A program made the position numbers and the translations under genes. Below, piece after piece: positions 9,063-17,198 of a DNA stretch of 64,000 nt (the stretch's first letter is position 1; each line of letters begins with the position of its first letter). The stretch spans positions 248,001 through 312,000 of the forward strand of contig NZ_JXBW01000001.1 of assembly GCF_001447355.1 (NCBI RefSeq). Direction: 5' to 3'. The DNA is from Alicyclobacillus tolerans (GTDB lineage Bacteria > Bacillota > Bacilli > Alicyclobacillales > Alicyclobacillaceae). The notes beneath the pieces were generated by a model. It did no database searches. It saw nothing but the letters and a program-made list of their open reading frames with translations, and was not told the origin of the DNA.

Positions 9063-9839
9063 TCACTCGGCGTGAAGTTGTGCCAGCAGATCCGTATACG
9101 ACTCTGCCGTCGCTGCCACAATGCCATTGACCAAGGTATTCTGTTGATTAAACACAAAGGGCTTAGCCGCCTTGTCGGTCACGTGGCCGCCGGCAGCTTT
9201 TACGATCGCGACACCTGCCGCGATGTCCCACTCGTTTTTCGGCCCAAGGCTAAATGTAGCGTCGGCTTGTCCTGCCCCGACTAGGGCCAGCTTGTACGCG
9301 ATAGACCCAACGGCTTCGACACGCATCGTCTGCTCAAACCGGGCAAATTCCCCGCGCTTGATTTCTGACCGACTCCCTAGCACCGTCAACTGCTCGCCGC
9401 GCGTGCGTGAAGCACGTATGGGGTTGCCGTTGAGCCATGCCCCACTGCCGACCAAACCGGTGAATAGTTCGCGCCGGGCCGGGTTGCAAATGACCCCGAG
9501 TACGGCTTCACCCCGTTTTGACAGCGCAACCGAGACCGCGTACTGCGGGACGCCTTCCACAAATTCGCGCGTGCCGTCGATCGGATCGACAATCCAAACA
9601 TACTCCACGTCCAACCGCGAAAGATCGTCACGCGTCTCCTCCGATAGCCATCCAGAGCCAGGCAAAAGCGCGAGCAACCGCTCGCGCAAAAACGTATCAC
9701 ATGCCAGATCTGCCGTCGTGACCGGATCCGAAACCCCTTTGAATTGCGTATCAAATCCTTTTTTCGCAATATCCTCCACAATGTTGCCCGCATCCTCGAC
9801 GAACTGTGCGACAGCCTGTAACAGCGATGTATCGATCAC
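9063..9839 (-). CDS. Inositol monophosphatase family protein (CysQ-like possible)
   Basis: A Mg-dependent phosphomonoesterase of the IMPase/CysQ superfamily, 258 aa. Metal-binding motifs are visible: the first glutamate in WLSEETRDD, the second motif WIVDPIDGTREF and the C-terminal WDIAAGVAIVKAAGG. GTG at 9839 is chosen because AGGAAAGG lies 10 nt upstream; an in-frame TTG four codons earlier is too close. The substrate could be inositol phosphate, 3'-phosphoadenosine 5'-phosphate or another sugar phosphate. It lies downstream of uxuA but has a separate TATAAT-like -10 at 9902-9897. Confidence 0.85.
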   Translation of the reverse strand: MIDTSLLQAVAQFVEDAGNIVEDIAKKGFDTQFKGVSDPVTTADLACDTFLRERLLALLPGSGWLSEETRDDLSRLDVEYVWIVDPIDGTREFVEGVPQYAVSVALSKRGEAVLGVICNPARRELFTGLVGSGAWLNGNPIRASRTRGEQLTVLGSRSEIKRGEFARFEQTMRVEAVGSIAYKLALVGAGQADATFSLGPKNEWDIAAGVAIVKAAGGHVTDKAAKPFVFNQQNTLVNGIVAATAESYTDLLAQLHAE

Positions 9840-9938
9840 GATGCACAAACCTTTCCTTAAGCAAGTTGAGCCCCGCAAAAAAGACTCCTCATGCCTATTA
9901 TACCGAGTATGTCCAACTTGCTCGTTTGCCTCACAGAC

Positions 9939-10982
9939 TCACACGAAGGCTCGTGCGGCTTCCCAGAGTCCATTCAGATACGCGAGGCCAAGAGCGCGAT
10001 CGTACAGACCGTAACCGGGGTTTCCTGTCTCCCCCCAGATCATGCGCCCGTGGTCCGGACGGACGGGACCCGCGTATTTCATCTCGGCGAGCACCCGTAC
10101 AAGGCCCAGCATGTCGATGGAGCCATCGGCAGAGAGATGGCCAGATTCGTAAAACGACCGCGGCCCGACTTTGCGCACATTGCGCAAATGCACAAAGTGC
10201 ACCCGCTTTGCTTCTCCTAATTCACGGAGAATGAGTGGCAAGTCGTTGTCCGCTGAGGCACCAAGCGAACCAGAGCAAAAACAGACGCCATTTGCGGGTT
10301 TGTCGCAAAGGCCGATGAGCCGCTGGAAGGCAGCGCGATTGACGATGATACGCGGGATGCCGATGACGGGCCAGGGCGGATCATCAGGATGAATCGCCAT
10401 GTTGATCCCCACTTCGTCCGCGACGGGTATCACGGCCTGCAGAAAATAGGCGAGGTTGTCCCACAGCGCCTCCGTCCCCATCTCGCGATAGGTCACAAGC
10501 ATCTCTTGCAAAAGATGCGAATCCGTCTCTAAGTTCCATGCAGGCAATCGCAAACGGCCGGCAAGCAGCGCCTGTTCATCGACCTCTTCGTCACAGTACG
10601 CGAGCGTGGTCGATCCGTCGGGCAGTTCATAAGCGAGAGAAGTACGCAACCAATCGAACAAAGGCATGAAGTTATAGCACACCGTGCGGACGCCTGCGGC
10701 AGCCAGGCGCCGCAACGTCGTCTGATAATTCGCGATGTACTCGTCGCGCGTTGCCCGTCCCAGCTTGATATCCTCGTGTACGGGTACGCTTTCGATCACG
10801 CTCAGTTGCAATCCCGCGGCTTCTATGGTTTGGACAAGCGCCCGGATCTCATCCTCTGGCCAAGCTTCGCCTGCGGGTATGTGATAAAGCGAGGTGACAA
10901 TGCCAACGACACCCGGAATTTGGCGTATGTTCGCAAGTGTCACCGGATCGCTTGATCCATACCAACGAAAAGACATCTGCAT
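9939..10982 (-). CDS. uxuA: Mannonate dehydratase UxuA
   Basis: UxuA dehydrates D-mannonate to 2-keto-3-deoxygluconate. The 347 residues fit the family (about 350-390). Family features are the N-terminal MSFRWYGSSDPVTLANIRQI, CYNFMPLFDWLRT, the metal-ligand region IHPDDPPWPVIGIPRI and HFVHLRNV. ATG at 10982 follows AGGAGG. It is the last gene of the hexuronate operon, 21 bp after the KDPG aldolase gene, and supplies the substrate of kdgK in the same operon. Confidence 0.95.
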   Translation of the reverse strand: MQMSFRWYGSSDPVTLANIRQIPGVVGIVTSLYHIPAGEAWPEDEIRALVQTIEAAGLQLSVIESVPVHEDIKLGRATRDEYIANYQTTLRRLAAAGVRTVCYNFMPLFDWLRTSLAYELPDGSTTLAYCDEEVDEQALLAGRLRLPAWNLETDSHLLQEMLVTYREMGTEALWDNLAYFLQAVIPVADEVGINMAIHPDDPPWPVIGIPRIIVNRAAFQRLIGLCDKPANGVCFCSGSLGASADNDLPLILRELGEAKRVHFVHLRNVRKVGPRSFYESGHLSADGSIDMLGLVRVLAEMKYAGPVRPDHGRMIWGETGNPGYGLYDRALGLAYLNGLWEAARAFV

Positions 10983-11003
10983 CGTTGTGAACCTCCTGAC
11001 CCG

Positions 11004-11633
11004 TTAACCCAACAATGTTCGCAGGCGCTCTGCACGTCGCGCGATGCTCATAAAGTCGCGAGCGGCAATCTCCGCCTTCGGAAACAGCGAACTGCCCATG
11101 CCCACGGCGATGGCCCCTGCCTCGATAAACTGGCGCGCGTTGGTCTCGTCGATGCCGCCTGTGACCATGGCCTGTAAATCGCCAAAGGGCCCGCGCAAGT
11201 CGCGAACGTAGCCAGGTCCCATGGCCGCCGCCGGGAAAATCTTGACCGCTTCGGCGCCTGCCTGACGGGCTGCATGCACCTCTGTTGGTGAAAGCACACC
11301 TGGCACCATGGGCTTGGCCAGGCTCTCAGCCAGGCTTAGGAGCGCCGGATCGAAATGCGGCGAAACAAAAAACTCGGCCCCGCTTGCATGCGCATCCAAC
11401 AGTTGCTGTTCCGTCAATACGGTGCCCGCACCAATGCGCGCCCTATCTCCATAGCGCTCGCGCGTCTGGGCGATGAGGCGCGAACCTCCCGCCGAGTCCA
11501 TGGTCACTTCAATGGTTGTGATGCCACCCTCAATTAAGGCACCGACAACGTCATGAAATACATCTTCCGGCAGCCTGCGTACCACTGCAACGACGCGCGC
11601 CGCTTGCAACCACGCCACGATCTCTGATTTCAT
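11004..11633 (-). CDS. kdgA: KDPG aldolase (bifunctional KDPG/KHG aldolase)
   Basis: It cleaves 2-keto-3-deoxy-6-phosphogluconate to pyruvate and glyceraldehyde-3-phosphate, the last step of hexuronate breakdown. The protein has 209 aa. Visible are the catalytic glutamate region GGITTIEVTM, GAGTVLT, the Schiff-base lysine in AVKIFPAAAMG and VTGGIDETNA. ATG at 11633 overlaps the kdgK stop (ATGA) and is preceded by AAAGGGAG inside kdgK; upstream in-frame codons have no ribosome site. Coupling to kdgK ensures joint production. Confidence 0.95.
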   Translation of the reverse strand: MKSEIVAWLQAARVVAVVRRLPEDVFHDVVGALIEGGITTIEVTMDSAGGSRLIAQTRERYGDRARIGAGTVLTEQQLLDAHASGAEFFVSPHFDPALLSLAESLAKPMVPGVLSPTEVHAARQAGAEAVKIFPAAAMGPGYVRDLRGPFGDLQAMVTGGIDETNARQFIEAGAIAVGMGSSLFPKAEIAARDFMSIARRAERLRTLLG

Positions 11634-12619
11634 CGCTCCACAACTCCCTTTCCGTCCAGATGCGCCGCCACTTCTGTCCACGTCGGATACTGGCTAAAGT
11701 CTCCGCTCCCCGTCACTGCGTAAGCACCGACGAGCGATCCGAGCCTCAAACATTGGTCAAGCGGAAATCCACGCAGCATGCCGGCGATGAAACCCGCGTT
11801 GAATCCGTCACCTGCGCCGACGGTATCGACGACGGTTTCAACAGGCCAGGGATCGACGTGCAGCCGTTTGGCGGTCGTCGCCAGGTCGGCGCCTTTGTCG
11901 CCGCATTTGACGACGACGCCCGTGCCGCTAAACCCGTTCTCACAAAGCCGTGTCAACACCTCGCGAGCATCGCAGGTGCCATACAACTGTTCCGCCTCAC
12001 CATCTCCCATGAACACCCATGTCACGTGGGGCAAGACTTGGCGCACGAACGCCCGCCACTCTTCAATAGGCGCCAATTTCAGCCGAATGTTCACATCGAA
12101 CGACACAGGTACACCCGCCAACTTCGCGGACTTGACCAGTTCAAAGCTCGACTGTTTGGCATGACTGCCAATCATCCACGTGATGCCCGTCGCGTGCACC
12201 CATGCAAAGGCCGCTTCCTGAAGGCGCGAGATTGCACGGTCAATCGCAAATCCCTCGCCGGCCATCGCCGAAAGCGCACGGTAATAAAACACTTGCGTCT
12301 GTTTTTTGAGGCCGTGCCACTGTTTGAAGTACACTCCTGTGGGCCGCTCGGCCGACACGTCGACCAGCGTATCATCGACGCCTTCTGCTCGCAGTTGTCT
12401 GCGGATCAACTCGCCAAACGGGTCACCGCCAACGCGCGCCAAGTATGAAGTAGGCACCTGGAGTCGCGCCAGACCAATGGCAGTATTCATCTCCGCACCT
12501 GCACAGTCGGTACGAAAATCTCGAACTTCGGTCAACTTCCCAGCTTCTTTGGGAACGCACACGACCATCGGCTCCCCAAACGTGAGCACGCGACCGAGTG
12601 GTTGCATGACGTTTGACAA
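11630..12619 (-). CDS. kdgK: 2-keto-3-deoxygluconate kinase KdgK
   Basis: A PfkB-family sugar kinase that phosphorylates 2-keto-3-deoxygluconate with ATP. It has 329 aa, with N-terminal VLTFGEPMVV, the Gly-rich sugar-binding part, and the ATP/anion-hole motif DTVGAGDGFNAGF with the catalytic Asp. TTG at 12619 is taken as start because AGGGGG lies 7 nt upstream; an ATG four codons later is too far. It lies between uxaC (25 bp) and the aldolase gene (ATGA overlap). Confidence 0.93.
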   Translation of the reverse strand: MSNVMQPLGRVLTFGEPMVVCVPKEAGKLTEVRDFRTDCAGAEMNTAIGLARLQVPTSYLARVGGDPFGELIRRQLRAEGVDDTLVDVSAERPTGVYFKQWHGLKKQTQVFYYRALSAMAGEGFAIDRAISRLQEAAFAWVHATGITWMIGSHAKQSSFELVKSAKLAGVPVSFDVNIRLKLAPIEEWRAFVRQVLPHVTWVFMGDGEAEQLYGTCDAREVLTRLCENGFSGTGVVVKCGDKGADLATTAKRLHVDPWPVETVVDTVGAGDGFNAGFIAGMLRGFPLDQCLRLGSLVGAYAVTGSGDFSQYPTWTEVAAHLDGKGVVER

Positions 12620-12644
12620 TCTGATGCCCCCTGTTCAAAACCGA

Positions 12645-13883
12645 TCAACGCTTTACAAAATCCCAGAAGTTTTGTGAGAATAACTGCTTCACGTCGCGCT
12701 CGACATCTTCGCGCGTCAAATCCCATCCTGCGTCTTGTAACTGCTGATACTTATGGGTCAAGACGTCGGTTGCGACTTTGCGCGCCCGACGCCACTTATA
12801 AATGACGTGTTCCAGCACGCGCGCGTCGGAATGTTGAATGACGAACGTGGGCCCGATTAACTCAAGGCGCAGATTGGAGATTTCTGAAACCAGCGTTTCC
12901 GTGTTCAAAAACCACCAACATCCAAATGGCATGATGTTTCCAAATTTGCGCGCCGTGACGGCCAATTCGTGCTGATCCTCGCGCGATAAAAACGTCACGA
13001 GAAACTTGTTGTCCGGGTAGCGCCGAGCCAATGCTTCAATCGGCAGCATCGAGGCCTTTGCCGTGCTATCGCCGGCGGATCGCAAACTTGGGTTGACCTG
13101 TCTGCGCACACCTATCATCAGCGCAAGCGACAGTCGTTGTTCCCGGCAGATTGGCAAAATTGCCTCGGCGAGCAGGCGTCCCCGCACGCTATCCTCTGGG
13201 AACGCAAACGTGTCAGGTGCAGAAAACGCAAAGTAGACAGGCTTGATTTTCGCAACCCAGTCTTTCAGAAACCTGCGCACCTCCGCCATATCGACCTCGC
13301 CAAGTTCTGGCCCCACATGGTAGCCGCTATGCGACAGCTGCGCTTGTGCCCGCGGCCAGTCGTTCAGGAGAACGTCGAGGCGCAAAGCGGCGTGAAAGCG
13401 CGGGTTGCGCGGCGTGCCCTGTTCCCAATAGCGCCGCTCAATCTCGTCAAACGGATCGTTGGTCATGACTACGCTGTCAACCCCGGCGAGATCGAGCACA
13501 TGGTTGGCGTATACGTCGGTGGCGGTCGCTTCGAGTTTTGCTCGCAGGCCGGCCAACTTTTCTCTCCGCAAATCGACGGCAAACGCCTGTGCTATTTGAA
13601 CCACACCCAAGGCGGCTTCACTCAGCGGTGTCATCTTTTCAAATAGCTGTTCCCAGATCCAATCCGCCTGTAAAGGCGTCGGCAAGTCCCAAAACTCTGT
13701 CGGCGGCATCTGCCCAACGCGCATCGCCTCGGCAATCAGATAGTGATATGTGAGTACATTGTCTGCGCCGCTCACCTGAAGCGCCGAGAACGAGGGTGGA
13801 AACAAATGTGTGTGCATATCGGTGACGCGTACCGCTGCCACGGCTTCGCGCACCCACGTAGCGAGTTCACCTTGCGCTGCCAC
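12645..13883 (-). CDS. uxaC: Glucuronate isomerase (UxaC family, short divergent form)
   Basis: It should convert D-glucuronate to D-fructuronate. The 412-aa protein is an amidohydrolase-fold enzyme with the metal motif VRVTDMHTHLFPP near residue 20, VMTNDPFDE, and the C-terminal FGNIMPFGCWWFLN typical of the uronate isomerase superfamily. It is shorter than the common UxaC (about 470 aa), so it belongs to a divergent subgroup. GTG at 13883 follows AGGTGGGG. Position between the SDR and kdgK genes supports the role; another isomerase substrate cannot be excluded. Confidence 0.8.
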   Translation of the reverse strand: MAAQGELATWVREAVAAVRVTDMHTHLFPPSFSALQVSGADNVLTYHYLIAEAMRVGQMPPTEFWDLPTPLQADWIWEQLFEKMTPLSEAALGVVQIAQAFAVDLRREKLAGLRAKLEATATDVYANHVLDLAGVDSVVMTNDPFDEIERRYWEQGTPRNPRFHAALRLDVLLNDWPRAQAQLSHSGYHVGPELGEVDMAEVRRFLKDWVAKIKPVYFAFSAPDTFAFPEDSVRGRLLAEAILPICREQRLSLALMIGVRRQVNPSLRSAGDSTAKASMLPIEALARRYPDNKFLVTFLSREDQHELAVTARKFGNIMPFGCWWFLNTETLVSEISNLRLELIGPTFVIQHSDARVLEHVIYKWRRARKVATDVLTHKYQQLQDAGWDLTREDVERDVKQLFSQNFWDFVKR

Positions 13884-13931
13884 GAAAGAATCCCCACCTT
13901 TTGGTACAATCTGCGGAAGCGTAATACTTCT

Positions 13932-14693
13932 TCAAATCGTCATCGCCGTGAACCCACCGTCGACTGGAATCAATGCCCCAGTGACAAAACTGGAGGCCCG
14001 CTCAGACGCCAACCACACAGCTATCCCTTGAAGTTCCTCCGGCTCCCCCAACCTGCCCATTGGCGTGTGTCGAATGATGTTGTCGATCCGCTCTTTGGTT
14101 AGGATTTTTCGATTTTGTTCCGCCGGGAAAAAGCCCGGAATAATGGCATTGACGCGCACATGAGGAGCCAACTCGCGCGCTAAGTACTGCGTCATATTGT
14201 TGACAGCCGCCTTCGATGCGGCATACGCAAAGACACCGGAGAGTGGAGGATGTGAGGAAACGGATGAGATGTTGATGATAGAGCCGCCGCCATGCTCCAC
14301 CATGTGTCTGCCCACAGCCTGGCAGGCAAAAAAGACGGCCTTGGCGTTTGTGGCCATGATGTGATCCCATTCGGCCTCCTCGATGTCGAAAAACGGTGTT
14401 TTGCTATTGACACCTGCACAGTTAACCAAGACGTCGATCCGCCCGGCCCACGCTACGACATCATGCACGAGGTTCACAATGGACGACTGATTTTGGACAT
14501 CGACGGCAAACACCTGTGCCTCACCGCCGAGATCCTGCAGATGCTTGGCGACTTGTGCACCTTTCGTTTGATCCCGTCCGGCAATGGCGACCTTTGCCCC
14601 GTGATCGGCGAGCCCCTTTGCAATGTAACTGCCTAGCACGCCGGTACCACCAATGACCAAAGCAGTACGACCATGCAAGTCAAACAGGTGCAA
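13932..14693 (-). CDS. SDR oxidoreductase, probable fructuronate reductase (UxuB-like)
   Basis: A 253-aa classical short-chain dehydrogenase with the NAD(P) motif VIGGTGVLGSYIA, NCAGVN, catalytic Ser in INISSVSS, YAASK with catalytic Tyr and Lys, and a C-terminal VDGGFTAM. The frame is open far upstream, but TTG at 14693 is the best start: GAAAGGGG lies 8 nt before it and the protein then begins MHLFDLHGRTALV, as usual for the family. In B. subtilis the D-mannonate oxidoreductase (YjmF/UxuB) is an SDR, and no other fructuronate reductase is in this operon. Gluconate-5-dehydrogenase activity is the alternative. Confidence 0.82.
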   Translation of the reverse strand: MHLFDLHGRTALVIGGTGVLGSYIAKGLADHGAKVAIAGRDQTKGAQVAKHLQDLGGEAQVFAVDVQNQSSIVNLVHDVVAWAGRIDVLVNCAGVNSKTPFFDIEEAEWDHIMATNAKAVFFACQAVGRHMVEHGGGSIINISSVSSHPPLSGVFAYAASKAAVNNMTQYLARELAPHVRVNAIIPGFFPAEQNRKILTKERIDNIIRHTPMGRLGEPEELQGIAVWLASERASSFVTGALIPVDGGFTAMTI

Positions 14694-14780
14694 GGCGGAC
14701 ACCCCTTTCTTCGCCCACACTTCGGAAGCGGTTACAGGAGAGCCAGAACCCAGGCTTTCCTCGTCGTCTCCCAGAGAGAT

Positions 14781-14795
14781 TTGGTATACTAGTGG
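14781..14795. promoter_or_regulatory. Putative GntR-type (UxuR/ExuR-like) operator over the uxuB promoter
   Basis: TTGGTATACTAGTGG keeps one half of the ATTGGTATACCAAT palindrome known for UxuR/ExuR regulators. It overlaps a possible minus-strand promoter (TTGTGC at 14815-14810, 18 bp, TAGTAT at 14791-14786), so the five uronate genes could be transcribed from here, apart from the glycerate kinase gene. No GntR gene lies in the window. Confidence 0.4.
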
Positions 14796-14815
14796 ACACG
14801 TCAATTGTAGCACAA

Positions 14816-15982
14816 TTAGGAATTCATGGTGTCCCGCATCGTGCCCTGCGTCCGCTGGTAGCCTGCCAGAAACGCACGAACGGCCATTTCTGCAGCGTTG
14901 GCCGTCAAGGGGAATGCTTGCTCCATGGCATCCTGTGCCGAGATGGGGCCATTGACGATTGAAAACATGGCACTGACACCGAGATCGTATAAGCCTTTTG
15001 CACCCTCTAGAACCGCGCCAGAAATACAGATCACAGGCACACCCGCTGCCTTTGCGCGTTCCGCCACTCCTGCTACCGCCTTGCCAAAGCATGTTTGCTC
15101 GTCTGTGCATCCCTCGCCCGTTAAAACAAGGTCTGCCGTTTGGAGGTGTAGGTCAAAGTCGATCGCGTCGAGAACGAGATCGACACCACGGGCAAATTGC
15201 GCACCCAGGACCAACAGTGCAAAGCCAACCCCCCCTGCCGCACCTGCGCCAGGAAGTGTTTGGCAAGATCGCGCAAACGCTTGTTCTACCGTGCTGGCGA
15301 TGTGACTCAGCACGGCGTCAAGGCGAGGCAGATCCGCAGCGGTAGCGCCCTTTTGCGGGCCGTAGACAAATGTTGCCCCGAGCGTGCCGCAGAGTGGATT
15401 CGCGACGTCGCAAGCCGCCCAGATGTCGGCGCCTTGTAAAGCCGGGTGCAGGTTTGCGAGATCGACCCGCGCCACAGCTTGACAAGCGGCAGGCGTCGGT
15501 TCCAACGAGCGGCCAGCAGCGTCGTAAAAACGGGCACCCAACGCGTAAAGCAATCCGATGCCCGCGTCGTTTATACCACTGCCACCGAGGCCGACGATGA
15601 TTCGGCGATGACCTCGTTCGAGCGCATGGAGCAGCAACTCGCCAAGGCCGAGGCTATTTGCCTGCCAGAGATTGCGATCCGCAGGTTGAACCAAGTTTAG
15701 ACCCACCGCCGACGCCGCCTCTAACACCGCTGTACCGTCTGGGAGGACGACATAGCCTGCCCGGATGGGCCGCGAAAGCGAATCGTGAACATGGACGTTG
15801 ACCATTTCGCCTCCCGTTGCCTGAAGCAGGCTTGCCACCGTGCCCTCGCCCCCATCGGCGATGGGGAGTTGCAGGATGTTGGCTTTTGGGCAAGCACGTT
15901 GCACGCCAAGTGCGAAGGCCTGTGCCGCGCGAGCCGAGGTCAGTGAACCTTTGAATGAATCCGGAGCTACAAGAAAGTGCAT
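14816..15982 (-). CDS. Glycerate 2-kinase (GarK/GlxK family)
   Basis: A 388-aa glycerate kinase of the GarK type, forming 2-phosphoglycerate from D-glycerate and ATP. Motifs: MHFLVAPDSFKGSLTS at the N-terminus, PIADGGEGT, GLGGSGINDAGIG, GAGAAGGVGFAL and LTGEGCTDEQT. ATG at 15982 follows AAAGGG. It heads the gene row running into the hexuronate genes, with a 122-bp gap containing another possible promoter. Glycerate is not an intermediate of the isomerase branch, so its presence hints at glucarate/galactarate use or hydroxypyruvate salvage feeding the same regulon. Confidence 0.92.
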   Translation of the reverse strand: MHFLVAPDSFKGSLTSARAAQAFALGVQRACPKANILQLPIADGGEGTVASLLQATGGEMVNVHVHDSLSRPIRAGYVVLPDGTAVLEAASAVGLNLVQPADRNLWQANSLGLGELLLHALERGHRRIIVGLGGSGINDAGIGLLYALGARFYDAAGRSLEPTPAACQAVARVDLANLHPALQGADIWAACDVANPLCGTLGATFVYGPQKGATAADLPRLDAVLSHIASTVEQAFARSCQTLPGAGAAGGVGFALLVLGAQFARGVDLVLDAIDFDLHLQTADLVLTGEGCTDEQTCFGKAVAGVAERAKAAGVPVICISGAVLEGAKGLYDLGVSAMFSIVNGPISAQDAMEQAFPLTANAAEMAVRAFLAGYQRTQGTMRDTMNS

Positions 15983-16007
15983 ACGGACACCCTTTCACTC
16001 ACTATAA

Positions 16008-16039
16008 ACCTGTAACCTGGCATATCTCACAGGTATAAT
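16008..16039. promoter_or_regulatory. Divergent control region between glycerate kinase and thuA genes
   Basis: An inverted repeat ACCTGT...ACAGGT (16008-16034) adjoins a perfect TATAAT (16034-16039) reading toward the ThuA gene. A TATAGT on the minus strand (16006-16001) reads toward the glycerate kinase. Neither has a convincing -35, so an activator or operator is plausible. Confidence 0.35.
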
Positions 16040-16105
16040 CATAACAGTCTTAGCGCAGAGAGGCCTGCATCATCGCAGAACTGCGCCAAAAGAGGGAGGA
16101 CCTAC

Positions 16106-16759
16106 ATGAACAAGCTGATCTACGCAGTCTTCGGGGACTACTATCACCCAAGTGCGCCCATTTCGGAAGCGTTTGCAGCCATGTTTGAACCACTTGCCAA
16201 CCAAGGATACACGTATACCGAAATTCAGGAATCTGAACTGGCGGATCGCCTCGCGGAACAGCCTGCTGCTGTCGTCATCTATAAAGAAGACCGCGTCGAT
16301 CCCACCCTGAACCCGCCGACGCGTTGGCAGGATGAGCGAACTGCAGACATCATCGTGCAATACGTCGAGGCAGGAGGAGGCTGGCTCGCATGGCATGCCG
16401 GCATGTCGTGTTACCCGGTCCCCGGCCCGTATACATCTATGCTGCGTGGCCACTTTGTATCGCACCCAAAAGTGAACGCACCCGTTACATATACGCCAGC
16501 GAGCCACCCAATCACGGACGGCATCGCTCAGTTTACCATTGTGGATGAACACTATTTTGTCGAACTGCATTCTGGACCGACTGACATTCTCGTGTCATCG
16601 ACGTCGATCGACGGTGCGTCCACAGCTGGTTGGGCACACTCGTATGGCAGTGGACGCGTCTGTTGTATCACGCCCGCACATAAACCGGAGGGACTCGCAC
16701 ACCCTGGCGTGCGGCAACTTTTGACGAACGCGATGCTCTGGGTAACGAAACAACTGTGA
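16106..16759 (+). CDS. ThuA-like domain protein
   Basis: A 217-aa protein of the ThuA (trehalose utilisation) family, which has a class-I glutamine-amidotransferase-like fold. Visible: MNKLIYAVFGDYYHPS, VEAGGGWLAWHAGMSCY at the nucleophile-elbow position, and a late GSGRVCCITPAHKPEG. ATG at 16106 follows AGAGGGAGGA. In Sinorhizobium thuA/thuB act on trehalose and related sugars, but many homologues sit in other sugar loci; here it is divergent from the glycerate kinase gene. The substrate is unknown. Confidence 0.85.
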   Translation: MNKLIYAVFGDYYHPSAPISEAFAAMFEPLANQGYTYTEIQESELADRLAEQPAAVVIYKEDRVDPTLNPPTRWQDERTADIIVQYVEAGGGWLAWHAGMSCYPVPGPYTSMLRGHFVSHPKVNAPVTYTPASHPITDGIAQFTIVDEHYFVELHSGPTDILVSSTSIDGASTAGWAHSYGSGRVCCITPAHKPEGLAHPGVRQLLTNAMLWVTKQL

Positions 16760-16772
16760 TACCATAGACTTG

Positions 16773-16931
16773 GTGATTGCATTGAGTCCAAAGCGTTGGC
16801 TTTCGGCACTTTCCATTGCCATCCCTGTCGCGAGCCTCGTCGTATCGGCGGTGACCTCGCACTGGGGACTTCTGTTCCTTTGCATCACGCCCGCGTTTTT
16901 AAACTGGGGCTTTGGCCGAGGGGATAAGTGA
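16773..16931 (+). CDS. Small membrane protein, unknown
   Basis: A 52-codon frame begins GTG at 16773, 13 bp after the ThuA stop (a TTG at 16782 is possible). It encodes a protein with two hydrophobic stretches, SIAIPVASLVVSAVTS and LLFLCITPAFLNW, separated by HWG, and a charged C-terminus GRGDK. The ribosome site is weak, and reinitiation after thuA is plausible. No family is recognised. The stop codon lies in a perfect hairpin shared with a convergent small frame. Confidence 0.45.
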   Translation: MIALSPKRWLSALSIAIPVASLVVSAVTSHWGLLFLCITPAFLNWGFGRGDK

Positions 16932-16938
16932 TCCCCTC
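16918..16938. terminator. Perfect 8-bp hairpin between convergent small ORFs
   Basis: GAGGGGAT-AAGTG-ATCCCCTC contains the stop codon of the plus-strand small ORF and abuts that of the minus-strand one. There is no T-run on either side, so efficiency as a terminator is uncertain. Confidence 0.45.
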
Positions 16939-17014
16939 AGCCTCCATGTCGTCGGTAGCGCAAGACAAACCATATAAGTAGAGCCAAGCCGGCAACTTCA
17001 AAGAACCCTTGCAC
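16937..17014 (-). CDS. Possible 25-aa single-helix membrane peptide
   Basis: GTG at 17014, preceded by AGGCGG at 7 nt, opens a 25-aa frame: MQGFFEVAGLALLIWFVLRY followed by a basic end (RRHGG). One membrane helix with positive-inside residues at the C-terminus is a common layout for short membrane peptides. No homologue is known to me and such frames occur by chance, so confidence is low. Confidence 0.3.
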   Translation of the reverse strand: MQGFFEVAGLALLIWFVLRYRRHGG

Positions 17015-17126
17015 CGTGACACCGCCTGTCGAAGATTGTCACTTTTGATCATAGCGCAAAATGGGAGAGCGGCGCTCTGTACGGTGTGGCAAATTCATGA
17101 GGATTTTGCGCAATGGTCGCAAGTGC

Positions 17127-17154
17127 GTATGGCACTCCGTATCTGGACACGCTA
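17127..17154 (+). promoter_or_regulatory. Predicted forespore (SigG/SigF) promoter of the second sspH
   Basis: GTATG (a full gHATR match), 16 bp, then CACGCTA (one mismatch to CATnHTA). It shares CTGGACACGCTACA-like sequence with the promoter of the first sspH at 7407-7435. Confidence 0.45.
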
Positions 17155-17198
17155 CAGTTGCACCTTTACACATTTGCAATGAAAGGAGTGACCAGCGG

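Noticed and set aside
9172-10014. 280-codon plus-strand frame opposite the inositol-monophosphatase gene
   Set aside because: It is a shadow of the minus-strand gene; Ser/Arg/Pro-rich translation without motif.
11660-12448. 262-codon plus-strand frame opposite kdgK
   Set aside because: It is antisense to a well supported PfkB kinase gene and lacks motifs and a ribosome site.
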